Of a stretch of DNA of 64,000 nucleotides, positions 18,375-27,447 are shown piece after piece. The stretch spans positions 1,302,001 through 1,366,000 of the forward strand of contig NZ_JARGNB010000001.1 of NCBI RefSeq assembly GCF_030167915.1. The letters run 5' to 3'. Source of the stretch: Aquabacterium humicola. Lineage in GTDB: Bacteria > Pseudomonadota > Gammaproteobacteria > Burkholderiales > Burkholderiaceae_C. A model generated the notes under the pieces. That model worked only from the letters and a program-made list of their open reading frames with translations. It made no database searches and was not told the origin of the DNA. Both the position numbers and the translations under genes were made by a program. Within the stretch, counting starts at the first letter, position 1. Every line of letters starts with the position of its first letter.

Positions 18375-19082
18375 ATGTCCCGCGCCGAACGCCTGCTCTG
18401 CCTCATTCAGTTGCTGCGCCGCCACCGCCGACCGGTGAGCGGTGCGGCGCTGTCGCAGGAACTGGGCATCAGCCTGCGCACGCTGTACCGCGACATCGCC
18501 AGCCTGCAGGCCCAGGGTGCGGCCATCGACGGTGCGCCGGGCTTCGGCTACGTGCTTCAGCCGGGCTTCATGCTGCCGCCGCTGATGTTCACGCCGGACG
18601 AGATCGAGGCGCTGGTGCTGGGTTCGCGCTGGGTGGCTGACCGGGCTGATGCGCGGCTCGGCGGCGCGGCCCGGCAGGCGATGGCCAAGATCGCCGCGGT
18701 GCTGCCGACGGAAGCGCGGCAACTGCTGGACGGCTCGTCGCTGATGGTGGGCCCCGCGGTGGACCCCTTGCCGCCCGGCGAGCCTTCTGCCGGCGATGCA
18801 GGCCTGTCGACCCTGCGCCTGGCCATCCGCGACGAGCAGAAGCTGGCGCTGCGCTACCGCGACGGCCAGGGCCGCGAGACGGCGCGCACCGTGTGGCCCA
18901 TCGCGCTGGGCTTCTTCGACCGCGCGCGGGTGCTGGTGGCCTGGTGCGAGATGCGGCAGGAACTGCGCCACTTCCGCACCGACCGCATCACCGCGCTGGA
19001 GCCTACCGGCCACCGCTACCCACGGCGCCGCCAGGTGCTGCTGCGCGAGTGGCGCGAGGCCGAAGGCATCAGCGCCCCCTGA
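18375..19082 (+). CDS. HTH and WYL domain regulator (YafY type)
   Basis: Residues 1-60 form a helix-turn-helix ([18 protein letters not shown], then [20 protein letters not shown]). Residues about 130-235 form the WYL ligand-binding domain, including [20 protein letters not shown] and the typical [20 protein letters not shown]. The 235-residue length is normal for the family. It lies 141 bases upstream of a VOC gene and an EVE gene on the same strand, an arrangement common for this regulator, so it probably controls them. The ligand is unknown. Confidence 0.88.
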   Translation: MSRAERLLCLIQLLRRHRRPVSGAALSQELGISLRTLYRDIASLQAQGAAIDGAPGFGYVLQPGFMLPPLMFTPDEIEALVLGSRWVADRADARLGGAARQAMAKIAAVLPTEARQLLDGSSLMVGPAVDPLPPGEPSAGDAGLSTLRLAIRDEQKLALRYRDGQGRETARTVWPIALGFFDRARVLVAWCEMRQELRHFRTDRITALEPTGHRYPRRRQVLLREWREAEGISAP

Positions 19083-19165
19083 AACGCGCCGGGCGGCGCG
19101 CCCCCCGAATCGGCGCCGAGGCCCGCTGCGGGACCGCCGCCGCCGTTGTCGGCTGCTGCCAGAAA

Positions 19166-19178
19166 TTGACAGGGTGTC
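19166..19178 (+). promoter_or_regulatory. TTGACA element overlapping a GACA-N3-TGTC dyad before the VOC gene
   Basis: TTGACAGGGTGTC combines a consensus -35 hexamer with an inverted repeat whose halves are GACA and TGTC. It lies about 45 bases before the VOC start. No good -10 element is visible at the standard distance. A regulator such as the WYL protein upstream could bind here, but this is inferred. Confidence 0.35.
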
Positions 19179-19223
19179 CACGCACCATGGAGGCCTTCAA
19201 GACAACGCAGCACGGAGCCTGAC

Positions 19224-19595
19224 ATGCAAGACACCCTGTTCACCCTGTTCCACGTCGCCGATCCCGAGGCCAGCGCACGCTTCTACGCCGGGCTGCTGGA
19301 TCGGCCCGCCGTGGAGGCTTCGCCCACCTTCGCGATGTTTGCGCTGGGCCCCGGCGGCATGCTGGGGCTGTGGAAGCGCGACACGGTGGCGCCGGCCAGC
19401 GCCGGCGCGCCGGGGGCCAGCGAACTGGCCTTTGCCGTGGCCGGCCGCGACGCGGTGGACGCCCGCCACGCGCGCTGGCAGGCGCTGGGCTGCACGGTGC
19501 TGCAGGCGCCCACGCCGATGGACTTCGGCTACACCTTCACGGTGCAGGACCCCGACGGCCACCGCGTGCGCGTGTTCGCGCCGGAGGGCCAGTGA
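19224..19595 (+). CDS. VOC-family (glyoxalase fold) protein
   Basis: This small vicinal-oxygen-chelate protein of 123 residues is built from two beta-alpha-beta-beta-beta units. The first shows [20 protein letters not shown] and the second ends in [20 protein letters not shown], the usual C-terminal metal-side motif. Such proteins act as lyases, dioxygenases or antibiotic-binding proteins, and the sequence alone does not decide. The EVE-domain gene begins one base after its stop, so the two are cotranscribed, probably under the WYL regulator. Confidence 0.85.
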   Translation: MQDTLFTLFHVADPEASARFYAGLLDRPAVEASPTFAMFALGPGGMLGLWKRDTVAPASAGAPGASELAFAVAGRDAVDARHARWQALGCTVLQAPTPMDFGYTFTVQDPDGHRVRVFAPEGQ

Positions 19596-19596
19596 G

Positions 19597-20055
19597 ATGG
19601 CCACCAACAGCAACTGCTGGGTGGCCGTGGCCTCGGCCGAGCACGTGCGCCGTGGCCGCCGCGAAGGCCTCATGCAGGTGTGCCACGGCAAGTGCGCGCC
19701 GCTGCGGCGCCTGCGGCCCGGGGACCGCGTCGTCTACTACTCGCCCACCGTGCACTTCGGCGGCAAGGACCGGCTGCAGGCCTTCACCGCGCTGGGCACC
19801 GTGAAGCACGGTGACGCCTACCAGTTCGACATGGGCGAAGGCTTCGTGCCTTTCCGGCGCGACGTGGCCTGGGACCACGATGCCGGCGAGGCGCCGATCG
19901 CTCCGCTGCTGGACCGGCTGTCCTTCACCGCTGGCCGGGCAAGTTGGGGCTATGCCTTCCGCTTCGGCCTGCTGCAGGCCACGGCGCAAGACCTGGACCT
20001 GATCGCGGAGGCCATGCACCACGCAGCGCACGCCGCCCTGGCCGTGGCGGCCTGA
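19597..20055 (+). CDS. EVE-domain protein
   Basis: EVE domains belong to the PUA-like fold and bind modified bases in nucleic acids. The 152-residue protein shows [22 protein letters not shown] and then [14 protein letters not shown], the two signature strands, and ends with [21 protein letters not shown]. Stand-alone EVE proteins of this size are widespread in proteobacteria and usually of unknown function. Pairing with a VOC gene and a WYL regulator is a recurrent arrangement rather than evidence of phage defence. Confidence 0.82.
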   Translation: MATNSNCWVAVASAEHVRRGRREGLMQVCHGKCAPLRRLRPGDRVVYYSPTVHFGGKDRLQAFTALGTVKHGDAYQFDMGEGFVPFRRDVAWDHDAGEAPIAPLLDRLSFTAGRASWGYAFRFGLLQATAQDLDLIAEAMHHAAHAALAVAA

Positions 20056-20129
20056 ACGAAGCGGGGGCGGGCCGCCCACCTCTCCCCTCGGCCCCTCGCC
20101 CCCTCGCCCGCGCGGGGGCGCGCCGCCGG

Positions 20130-21848
20130 TCACGGCTTCGTCCACCGTATCTGCCCTCGCAACGCCGCCGTGCCCCCTTCGCAATGCTGCTCGAAGCGCA
20201 GCAGCACATGCTGCAGCTGGTTGTCGACGATCGTGATCTCGTCGATCGCGAACCAGCCGGTCAGCGTATTGCAGCCGCGGCCGTTGCCGCCCCAGGACAG
20301 GCCGCCCTTGAACGGGTTGTGGAACGGGTAGCGGCTCAGGTCGGGGTAGTAGCCGACCTTCAGCGGCGACGTGCCCTGCATCGCGACGAAGGTGCCGTCG
20401 TAGCCGCCGACGTAGGCCGTCAGGCTGGAGCCGTTGAAGTTGAGCTGCGGCGCCTGGCTGCCGGTGTACAGCGTCGTCTGCCCCTGGCCGATGTAGTCGC
20501 CGCTGTCGCTCTGCAGGTAGGCGTAGTTGCCGGACGCGGGCAGCGTGGCGGTCGGCTTCCACAGCGTCGTGGGCACCGGCACCACGGGCCCGGGGGGCCC
20601 GGTGGTGTCGTTCGCACCCCAGGCGATCGTGCCGCGCAGCGCCGCCGAGCCGCCCTCGCAGTACTGCACGAAGCTGAAGTTGATCGAGTCGAGCTCGCCG
20701 GTGCTGCCGTTGTAGGTGGCCGCGAGCACGGTGATCGAGCCCTTCAGCGTATTGCAGCCGCGCCCCTCGCCGCCCCAGTCGAGGCCACCCTTCGCGGCAT
20801 CGTGGAAGGGATAGCGCGTCAGCCCGGTGTAGGTGCCGGGCACCCAGGTCGGCTGGCTGGCCGGCAGCACGAAATCGGCGTACCACCATTCGTCGCCATT
20901 GACCTGGATGGAAATGCGGTTGCCGCTGGCGCTGAAGCCGATCTGCGTATTGGTGCGGTTGTACAGGTACGTGCGGCCGCCGCCGATGTAGTCGCCGCTG
21001 TCGCTGACCAGCCGGATCGTCGTGGGTTGCGACGACGGCAGAACGGGCGTCACGGTCATCGCCGCAGACGGCGCGCTGGTGCCCTGCTGGTTCGTCGCAG
21101 TGAGGATGCACGAGTACTTGCGGCCATTGCCGAGGCCGGTGACGACCAGCGGGCTCGCCGGCCCGGTCGCCGTGCGGATCGAATCGAAGCCCGAGGCGCA
21201 GCTGACGCTGTATTGGCTGATCGCGCTGCTGCCGCTGCTGGCGGGCGCGGCGAACTCGACGTAGGCCGCCCCGTCCTGGGGCGTGATCGCGGTGATCGTC
21301 GGCGCCCCTGGCACCGCGCAGCCGATGTTCGCGGCCACGCAGGCGAAGTCGGCCAGCGTGCCGACCAGCGCGATCTGGCCCTGGCTCAGCGGGCCCAGCA
21401 CGTAGACCTCGGTGCCGGCCACGCCGATGTAGTTGCCGGTGGCCGGGTAGTAGCGGTAGGTGTAGGGCGCGAGGATCTGCGTCGGCTGCGCCGACGGCGC
21501 GAAGAAGTGCGGGTACTGCCGCTCGGCCCAGTCCATCAGCTGGTCGGGTGTCAGCGTGGTAGCGGCGGCGGCCGGCGTGGCCGCGGCCAGCGCCTGCGGC
21601 CGTGCGTGGGCACGCATCAGCGGACTGGCGCGCACGCAGCGCTGGTCGATCTGCTGCGCGGCGCCCTCGGCCACCGCCTGCGGCGTGCAGGCGGATGGCG
21701 CGAGCACCGCCTGCACCGGCGACGCCATCGGTTCGGCCGCAGTGCCGTCCTGCCCGCCGCCGCAGGCCGCCAACAGGGCCGTGCACAGCGCGGCAAGGCC
21801 CACATGCCGAAGCAGCCGCGCCAATCGCGGCGTCTTGCGATGGATCAT
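20130..21848 (-). CDS. Secreted lipoprotein with FN3 domain and duplicated C-terminal modules
   Basis: The 572-residue product starts at ATG 21848 and has a lipobox (ALLAAC, Cys29). An N-terminal module contains WAERQYPHFFAP, then TYRYYPATGNYIGVAG and YVLGPLSQG, a pattern common in betaproteobacterial exported proteins. An FN3-like segment (about 180-270) includes VTGLGNGRKYSCILTATNQQG. Two homologous modules follow (about 277-425 and 441-572), each opening with SDSGDYIG and ending with GRGCNTL and then CEGG-AALRG. The modules look like carbohydrate or surface-binding units, but I do not recognise a named family. No enzymatic motif was seen. Confidence 0.7.
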   Translation of the reverse strand: MIHRKTPRLARLLRHVGLAALCTALLAACGGGQDGTAAEPMASPVQAVLAPSACTPQAVAEGAAQQIDQRCVRASPLMRAHARPQALAAATPAAAATTLTPDQLMDWAERQYPHFFAPSAQPTQILAPYTYRYYPATGNYIGVAGTEVYVLGPLSQGQIALVGTLADFACVAANIGCAVPGAPTITAITPQDGAAYVEFAAPASSGSSAISQYSVSCASGFDSIRTATGPASPLVVTGLGNGRKYSCILTATNQQGTSAPSAAMTVTPVLPSSQPTTIRLVSDSGDYIGGGRTYLYNRTNTQIGFSASGNRISIQVNGDEWWYADFVLPASQPTWVPGTYTGLTRYPFHDAAKGGLDWGGEGRGCNTLKGSITVLAATYNGSTGELDSINFSFVQYCEGGSAALRGTIAWGANDTTGPPGPVVPVPTTLWKPTATLPASGNYAYLQSDSGDYIGQGQTTLYTGSQAPQLNFNGSSLTAYVGGYDGTFVAMQGTSPLKVGYYPDLSRYPFHNPFKGGLSWGGNGRGCNTLTGWFAIDEITIVDNQLQHVLLRFEQHCEGGTAALRGQIRWTKP

Positions 21849-21955
21849 TGATTCCTCCCTCCGAGTCGCGGGAACTATACGAGTGCCTGTCGCGAACCGG
21901 ACTGCCGCCCCACCCCAATGCGGGGACGATCCCCTCATCGCAGGAGAGATGAACC

Positions 21956-23173
21956 ATGGACTTCGAGCATTCCCCCAAGGTCGCCGCGCTGCGCGCGCAG
22001 CTGCAGGCCTTCATGGACGAGCACGTCTATCCGAACGAGCAGCGGCGCGAGGACGAGCTCGCCGCCAATGCGCGCGCCGGCCGGCCCTGCGCCACTGTGC
22101 CCGTGATCGAAGAGTTGAAGGCCAAGGCGCGCGCCGCCGGCCTGTGGAACCTGTTCCTGCCCGAGCCCGAACACGGGGCGGGCCTGACGAACCTGGAATA
22201 CGCGCCGCTGGCCGAGATCATGGGCCGGCGCTACTGGGCGAGCGAGATCTTCAACTGCGGGGCGCCGGACACCGGCAATACCGAGGTGCTGGCGCGCTAC
22301 GGCACGCCCGAACAGCAGCAGCGCTGGCTCGGCCCCTTGCTGGCCGGCGAGATCCGCTCGGCCTTCGCGATGACCGAGCCGGACGTTGCGTCGTCGGACG
22401 CGACGAACATCGAATGCAGCATCGTGCGCGACGGTGATGACTACGTGATCAACGGCCGCAAGTGGTACATCACCGGCGCCGCGAACGAGCGCTGCAAGCT
22501 GCTGATCGTGATGGGCAAGACATCGCCCGACCACCCGCAGCGCCACCGCCAGCAGTCGATGATCCTGGTACCGATGGACACGCCGGGCATCACCGTCGTG
22601 CGCGACATGGCGCTGCTGGGCGTCTACGACCCGCCCTTCGGCCACCCCGAGCTGCGCTTTCAGAACGTGCGCGTGCCGGTCGAGAACATCCTGCTCGGCG
22701 AAGGCCGCGGCTTCGAGATCGCGCAGGGCCGGCTCGGCCCCGGGCGCATCCACCACTGCATGCGCGCGATCGGCATGGCCGAAGCCGCGCTCGAGCTGAT
22801 GTGCAGGCGGCTCGCGTCGCGCAAGGCCTTCGGCAAGCTGCTGGCCGAACAGGGCGTTTGGCGCGAACGCATCGCCGAGTCGCGCATGCTGATCGAGCAG
22901 ACGCGCTGGATGGTGCTGCACGCCGCGCACCGCATGGACACCGTGGGCAACAAGGTGGCCGCGCAGGAGATCGCGATGATCAAGGTGATCGCGCCGAACA
23001 ACTGCGTCAAGGTGGTGGACTGGGCGATGCAGGCCTTCGGCGCGATGGGCCTGAGCCAGGACACGCCGCTGACCGCGTTCTACGCCTACGAGCGCCACCT
23101 GCGCATCGCCGACGGGCCCGACGAGGTGCACCGCAACGCGATCGCGAAGCAGGAGCTCGCGCGCTACCTCTGA
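21956..23173 (+). CDS. Acyl-CoA dehydrogenase family protein
   Basis: This is an FAD-dependent acyl-CoA dehydrogenase of 405 residues, the usual size. It shows the FAD/substrate segment [18 protein letters not shown], the middle beta domain [15 protein letters not shown], and the C-terminal helix bundle with [21 protein letters not shown]. The N-terminus ([10 protein letters not shown]) is typical of the branched or large-substrate group related to ACAD10/11. A ribosome site AGGAGA precedes ATG 21956. It is followed after 41 bases by a nitronate monooxygenase-type flavoprotein, suggesting a joint catabolic route. The substrate is not evident. Confidence 0.9.
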   Translation: MDFEHSPKVAALRAQLQAFMDEHVYPNEQRREDELAANARAGRPCATVPVIEELKAKARAAGLWNLFLPEPEHGAGLTNLEYAPLAEIMGRRYWASEIFNCGAPDTGNTEVLARYGTPEQQQRWLGPLLAGEIRSAFAMTEPDVASSDATNIECSIVRDGDDYVINGRKWYITGAANERCKLLIVMGKTSPDHPQRHRQQSMILVPMDTPGITVVRDMALLGVYDPPFGHPELRFQNVRVPVENILLGEGRGFEIAQGRLGPGRIHHCMRAIGMAEAALELMCRRLASRKAFGKLLAEQGVWRERIAESRMLIEQTRWMVLHAAHRMDTVGNKVAAQEIAMIKVIAPNNCVKVVDWAMQAFGAMGLSQDTPLTAFYAYERHLRIADGPDEVHRNAIAKQELARYL

Positions 23174-23214
23174 CCGTCCTTCCGCCCCGGCCGCCATCAC
23201 GAAAGGCACAGCCC

Positions 23215-24192
23215 ATGAAGACCCGCATCACCGAGCTCTTCGGCATCCAGCACCCGATCATCCAGGGCGGCATGCACTACGTCGGCTTCGCCGAGCTGGC
23301 CTCTGCGGTGTCCAACGCCGGCGGGCTGGGCATCATCACCGGGCTGACGCAGCGCACGCCCGAGCTGCTGGCCAACGAGATCCGGCGCTGCCGCGAGATG
23401 ACCGACAAGCCCTTCGGCGTGAACCTGACCTTCCTGCCGACGGTCAGCGCGCCGGACTACCCGGGCTACATCCGCGCCATCGTCGACGGCGGCGTGAAGA
23501 TCGTCGAGACCGCCGGCAACAACCCGCAGAAATGGCTGCCGATGCTGCACGAGGCGGGCATCAAGGTGATCCACAAGTGCACCTCGGTGCGCCATTCGCT
23601 GAAGGCGCAGGCCATCGGCTGCGATGCGGTCAGCGTCGACGGCTTCGAGTGCGGCGGCCACCCGGGCGAGGACGACGTGCCGAATTTCATCCTGCTGCCG
23701 CGCGCGGCCGAGGAACTGCGCATTCCCTTCGTCGCCTCGGGCGGCATGGCCGACGGGCGCTCGCTGGTCGCTGCGCTGGCGCTGGGCGCCGACGGCATGA
23801 ACATGGGCACGCGCTTCATCGCGACGCAGGAAGCGCCGGTGCATGACAACGTGAAGCAGGCGATCGTCGCCGCCAGCGAGCTCGATACGCGGCTGGTGAT
23901 GCGGCCGCTGCGCAATACCGAACGCGTGCTAAATAACGCGGCCGTGGAGCGGCTACTGGAGAAGGAACGCCGGCTCGGCGCTGCGATCGGCTTCGACGAC
24001 ATCCGCGAGGAAGTCGCCGGCGTCTACCCGAGCATCATGCAGCAGGGCACGATGGACCTGGGCGCCTGGTCCTGCGGCATGGTGGCCGGGCTGATCCGCG
24101 ACGTGCCGACGGTGAAGGACCTGATCGACCGCATCATGGCCGAGGCGGAAACCATCATCCGCAACCGCCTGGCGGGCATGCTGGCGACCTGA
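23215..24192 (+). CDS. Nitronate monooxygenase-like flavin oxidoreductase
   Basis: This FMN TIM-barrel protein of the 2-nitropropane dioxygenase family has 325 residues. Landmarks are IQHPIIQGGMHYVGFAELA at the N-terminus, NAGGLGIITG, the FECGGHPGEDDV loop with the catalytic-type His, and ASGGMADGRSLVAALALGADG. Members oxidise nitronates or act as enoyl reductases, and the coupling with an acyl-CoA dehydrogenase hints at an acyl substrate. ATG 23215 follows a GAAAGG ribosome site. Cytoplasmic; no signal peptide. Confidence 0.85.
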   Translation: MKTRITELFGIQHPIIQGGMHYVGFAELASAVSNAGGLGIITGLTQRTPELLANEIRRCREMTDKPFGVNLTFLPTVSAPDYPGYIRAIVDGGVKIVETAGNNPQKWLPMLHEAGIKVIHKCTSVRHSLKAQAIGCDAVSVDGFECGGHPGEDDVPNFILLPRAAEELRIPFVASGGMADGRSLVAALALGADGMNMGTRFIATQEAPVHDNVKQAIVAASELDTRLVMRPLRNTERVLNNAAVERLLEKERRLGAAIGFDDIREEVAGVYPSIMQQGTMDLGAWSCGMVAGLIRDVPTVKDLIDRIMAEAETIIRNRLAGMLAT

Positions 24193-24217
24193 GCCCGCGC
24201 CGACGCACCACGGCGCA

Positions 24218-24742
24218 TCACGAGCGCATGCGCACTTCGGCGGTCTCGCCCAGGTTCATCGGCGCCTTGCCGGACACCAGCGCCTTGGCCATCGCGTACA
24301 GCTGCACGAGCTTGCTCGACTTCACGTCCCAGTAGTGGGCGTGCGAGATGCGCACGCACACCAGCGCCAGGTCCGGATCGTCCACGCCCTTCGGGAACCA
24401 GGCCTCGTTCATCTTGCTCCACAGGCGGCGTCGCGTGGCGGGATCGTCGTCGATCGTCGCCCGGCCGGAGACGGAGACGTAGCGGTCCTCTCCCGGGTCG
24501 GCGTAGGCCACGTTGACCTGCGGATCGTCCGACAGGTCCCGCATCGGCTCGGTCGAGCGCGACATGAAGAACCACAGCACGTCGTCCTCGTCGATGCCGC
24601 GGTTCTGCGTCGTCATCGGGCGCGAATGCAGGTGGCCGTTCGCGTGGTGCGTCGTGAACATGCCGAACCTGATGTCCTTGATCAGGTTCCACAGCGTTTC
24701 GCGGGCGTGATGTTCGCTGGGCGGGTCGGTGCGGTCGGTCAT
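24218..24742 (-). CDS. Pyridoxamine 5'-phosphate oxidase family (general stress protein 26-like)
   Basis: The 174-residue split-barrel flavoprotein resembles general stress protein 26: an N-terminal helix (ETLWNLIKDIRFGMFTTH), RPMTTQNRGIDEDDVLWFFMS, then VNVAYADPGEDRYVSVSGRATI. These proteins bind FMN or F420-like cofactors. The substrate is unknown. It converges with the flavin oxidoreductase gene and lies 87 bases downstream of the M14 peptidase on the same strand. Cytoplasmic; no signal peptide. Confidence 0.85.
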   Translation of the reverse strand: MTDRTDPPSEHHARETLWNLIKDIRFGMFTTHHANGHLHSRPMTTQNRGIDEDDVLWFFMSRSTEPMRDLSDDPQVNVAYADPGEDRYVSVSGRATIDDDPATRRRLWSKMNEAWFPKGVDDPDLALVCVRISHAHYWDVKSSKLVQLYAMAKALVSGKAPMNLGETAEVRMRS

Positions 24743-24829
24743 CGGGGGCTCCTGGCAGTGTGCGCCCTTGCGTCGGGCGCGATGCTGCGGCGGGGCAAGC
24801 CGCGTTCCTTCGCCGCCAGCGCAGGCTTT

Positions 24830-26539
24830 TCAGGGCCGCTGCCGCAGCCTCAGCACCGGGTAGCGCCCGCATTCCGGTTCCGCGTAGCGCGCGGCGGTGC
24901 GGAACAGGAAGCCGAGCACCGCCTCGGCATCGCCCTGCAGCGCCGGATGGGCCGCCTTCCACGCCTCGAACGATTCACGCAGGCCAGGCTCCTGCGCCAG
25001 CAGTCGTTCCGCCTCGTCCTCGAAGACGTAGTCGCTGAAGGCTTCCTTCTTGTCGAGCACGCTGTCGAAGAAGGCCCAGCGGAAGAAGCTGTCGATGCCG
25101 CGCGGCTCCAGCACCTCGACCACGAAGCGGTCGTGCTGGCCGCCGAGCGGGATGATCCAGTCGCCGACGGCGATGTCGGCGTCGATCGGCTCCGCGCGCA
25201 GCTCGAGGGCCTCGTGCAGGTGCCGGCCTTCGAAGGGCCTGCGGCGCTTCTCGAAGTGCACGATGCGCCAGGCGTCGGCCGCCACGCGCCGCGCCTGCGT
25301 CGCGCGCTGCAGGGCCACGCCGTGGGCCTGCAGCCGCTCGGCCACGTCATGCCAGGCCTGCGGCAGCAGGTAGGCCTGTGGCGGCACGGCGTGCGCGGTG
25401 GCCGCGTACCTGTCGTGGTAGGGGATGTCCTTCTGCCACGGGCGGCTGCGGTCGTAGCGCAGGCGCCGATAGTCGCCGAGGCGGCTCGGTTCGTAGACCG
25501 CCTCGTAGCCGCTGAAGCGGAACGGTCGGCTGTGCGCGAGGTCCAGCGCCCAGTCCAGCGCCACCGGCGCACCGGCCGAGATGGCCGCGCGGTCGGCGGC
25601 GCGTGCCGCGCGGATCGCATCGCCGTGCGCCGTCGTCCAGGTCAGCGCGCTGTCGACCAGCGCCCGCATGCTGCGGTACCTGGCCTCGAAGGGCTTCAGC
25701 ATGTGCGTCTCGGGCATGAAGCCGATGGTGTGGTGCAGCGCCGCGTAGCCGGTGGAAAAACGCGGCGAGTCGAGGAAGTCGGCGATGCCGTCGTCCGGGA
25801 TCTCCTTCACCGGGTTGACGTACGGGCACATCGGGAAGCCGCGCGCGGCCATGTCGGCATACAGCGCCGGCAGCATCTGCTCTCGCAGGTGGGCGCCGGT
25901 GCGGCCACCGAGCTTGTCGGGCTGCGTCGGGATCAGCGTCATCACATGCTGGTAGTCGGCACCGTTCGAGGTGTGCGTGTCCACCATCACGTCCGGGTCC
26001 CAGCGCGTGAACACGCGCGCGAAGACACGCGCGTTCAGGCTGTCGGCCTTGATGAAGTCGCGGTTCAGGTCGAGGTGGCGCGCATTGCCGCGGAAGCCGA
26101 AGGCCTCCGGGCCGACCTGGTTGACGCGGCTCGTGTCGCTGCGGTTGAGCGCACCGTCGACGTTGTAGACCGGGATGTACAGCAGCACCGTGCGGCCCAG
26201 CGCGGCGCGCTTCGTCTCGTCCAGGCACAGGTCGCGGATCAGCGCCATGTTGGCGTCGATGCCCTCGGGCTCGCCGGGATGGATGCCGTTGTTGTTGAAG
26301 AACACCGGCCGGCCGGCGGCCTTCACCGCCAGCGGATCGAACACGCCGTCGACGGAGAACACGCCGGCATGGATCGGCACGCCGGCGTCCGAATGGCCGG
26401 CCTCGTCGAAGCGCAGCCATTGCGGGAAGGCCTTTGCGAGGCGCTGGTGGAAGCCGATGCAGTCGTGCCAGGTGGTGGTCTGGTTGCCGTTGCCCTGTTC
26501 GAAAGGCGTGGCCCAGTCGGGGTGATGGAGGACGCTCAT
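24830..26539 (-). CDS. M14-family zinc metallocarboxypeptidase
   Basis: The start at ATG 26539 gives 569 residues. The zinc site shows NNNGIHPGEPEG (HxxE) and the downstream His in DTHTSNGADYQH, with the arginine-rich DLNRDFIK between them, as expected for M14. The catalytic Glu region (TIGFMPETHML) follows. The remaining 250 C-terminal residues form a beta-rich extension beyond a standard 300-residue catalytic domain, a layout seen in large bacterial M14 proteins. No signal peptide is evident. An alternative start lies three codons upstream. Confidence 0.85.
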   Translation of the reverse strand: MSVLHHPDWATPFEQGNGNQTTTWHDCIGFHQRLAKAFPQWLRFDEAGHSDAGVPIHAGVFSVDGVFDPLAVKAAGRPVFFNNNGIHPGEPEGIDANMALIRDLCLDETKRAALGRTVLLYIPVYNVDGALNRSDTSRVNQVGPEAFGFRGNARHLDLNRDFIKADSLNARVFARVFTRWDPDVMVDTHTSNGADYQHVMTLIPTQPDKLGGRTGAHLREQMLPALYADMAARGFPMCPYVNPVKEIPDDGIADFLDSPRFSTGYAALHHTIGFMPETHMLKPFEARYRSMRALVDSALTWTTAHGDAIRAARAADRAAISAGAPVALDWALDLAHSRPFRFSGYEAVYEPSRLGDYRRLRYDRSRPWQKDIPYHDRYAATAHAVPPQAYLLPQAWHDVAERLQAHGVALQRATQARRVAADAWRIVHFEKRRRPFEGRHLHEALELRAEPIDADIAVGDWIIPLGGQHDRFVVEVLEPRGIDSFFRWAFFDSVLDKKEAFSDYVFEDEAERLLAQEPGLRESFEAWKAAHPALQGDAEAVLGFLFRTAARYAEPECGRYPVLRLRQRP

Positions 26540-26614
26540 GCGGCCCATTGTGGGCCGAACGTCATTTCCGTCGCGCCGAGTCCACGATTCGAATGACATC
26601 CCGCATTTGTCGGC

Positions 26615-26642
26615 TTGACGGCCTGCAATCGCTCGATTAACT
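26615..26642 (+). promoter_or_regulatory. Sigma-70-type promoter candidate for the 46-codon ORF
   Basis: TTGACG at 26615-26620 and an AT-rich TTAACT at 26637-26642 are 16 bases apart in an otherwise GC-rich intergenic stretch. The small ORF with a consensus ribosome site starts 80 bases downstream. This is a visual match only. Confidence 0.4.
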
Positions 26643-26722
26643 TTCGCCCCACTGTCCGCGAACCGACGCGGACCCCGCAGGGCCCAGGCCCGATCCCAAC
26701 CGCAACGCCGAGGAGGTTCGAC

Positions 26723-26863
26723 ATGAATTGCCGCCAAACCCCCATCGACGCACGCATTGCCGGCGTGTCGCGCACATTCGTGCGCCCGTACGCAGGCCTG
26801 TCAGCGGGAATCGGCATGGCACTGCAGCCCCATTGTCCGGAAGAGGGTTCCGGCGCACCGTAA
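26723..26863 (+). CDS. Small 46-residue ORF with a consensus ribosome-binding site
   Basis: AGGAGG lies 6 bases before ATG 26723, among the strongest ribosome sites in the window. The product has 46 residues with two cysteines and no clear membrane segment (it begins MNCRQTPIDARIAGVSRTF). A promoter-like element lies 80 bases upstream and a 10-bp perfect hairpin 35 bases after the stop, so this looks like a self-contained short transcript. I do not recognise the peptide. It could be a small protein or a regulatory RNA whose ORF is incidental. Confidence 0.45.
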   Translation: MNCRQTPIDARIAGVSRTFVRPYAGLSAGIGMALQPHCPEEGSGAP

Positions 26864-26897
26864 GAACGGTCGCACCCCTCGCGCCAAGGTTTCCACC

Positions 26898-26928
26898 GAG
26901 GCCCGGACACCGCAAGGTTCCGGGCCTC
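26898..26928 (+). terminator. 10-bp perfect stem-loop after the 46-codon ORF
   Basis: GAGGCCCGGA and its exact complement flank an 11-base loop. The bases just after the stem (GTCCATTTCC) include a short T run but no long U tract, so termination may be weak or factor-assisted. Only the small ORF precedes it. Confidence 0.55.
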
Positions 26929-27066
26929 GTCCATTTCCGGCGCCCGCGGCATCGATTCATTTGCAGCATGCATTCGCCACACCGTTGCACGGTGGCGTGG
27001 CGAAGGCCGGGTGTCGCCTGTCGACATCCATTCACCCACCGTGCGATTCACGCCATTGGAATCATC

Positions 27067-27273
27067 ATGCAATCGACGTTCTCTCTCTCGTCCCTGAAGG
27101 CCCGCTGCGCCGGCGCGGCATTCGCTGCCGTCTTCAGCCTGGCCTGCCTCAGCTTCGTGGTGCTGCTCTTCGCTTCGGCGTCGGGCGAGCTCGAGCCGGC
27201 GTTGGCCCAGGTGAAGCCGGCGGCCGCCAAGGCGGCGGCCGTGAAGGCCGCCAGCCAGGCCAAGCGTGGTTGA
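27067..27273 (+). CDS. Small single-pass membrane protein (68 residues)
   Basis: From ATG 27067 the product has a basic N-terminus, one hydrophobic segment (AAFAAVFSLACLSFVVLLF) and an Ala/Lys-rich C-terminal tail (AAAKAAAVKAASQAKRG). This is the layout of a small inner-membrane protein. The ribosome site (TTGGAA) is modest. Tandem hairpins start at the stop codon, as expected for the end of a short transcript. Function unknown; it may be cotranscribed with the 46-codon ORF 204 bases upstream. Confidence 0.5.
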   Translation: MQSTFSLSSLKARCAGAAFAAVFSLACLSFVVLLFASASGELEPALAQVKPAAAKAAAVKAASQAKRG

Positions 27274-27324
27274 TGGCGCCATGAGCGCCATCATCGTGCC
27301 GCCATCGTTCACCGCGATGGCGGC
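27271..27324. terminator. Two tandem hairpins between the small membrane protein and the chemoreceptor gene
   Basis: The first stem (27271-27279 with 27285-27293) has 9-bp perfect arms and includes the stop codon. The second (27298-27307 with 27315-27324) has 10-bp perfect arms. They sit between convergent genes and could stop transcription in either direction. No long U tract follows. Confidence 0.5.
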
Positions 27325-27447
27325 CCGTTCCTCTCCCCGGCCGACCGCTGCCTCTTGCGGCGGGCTGGCCGATGTCCGCGGTGCACGCGTGTTGCGCGGC
27401 GCGGGCATCGGCCAGCCCGGCGCATCAGCGGCGCATCGGCCGGCCCC

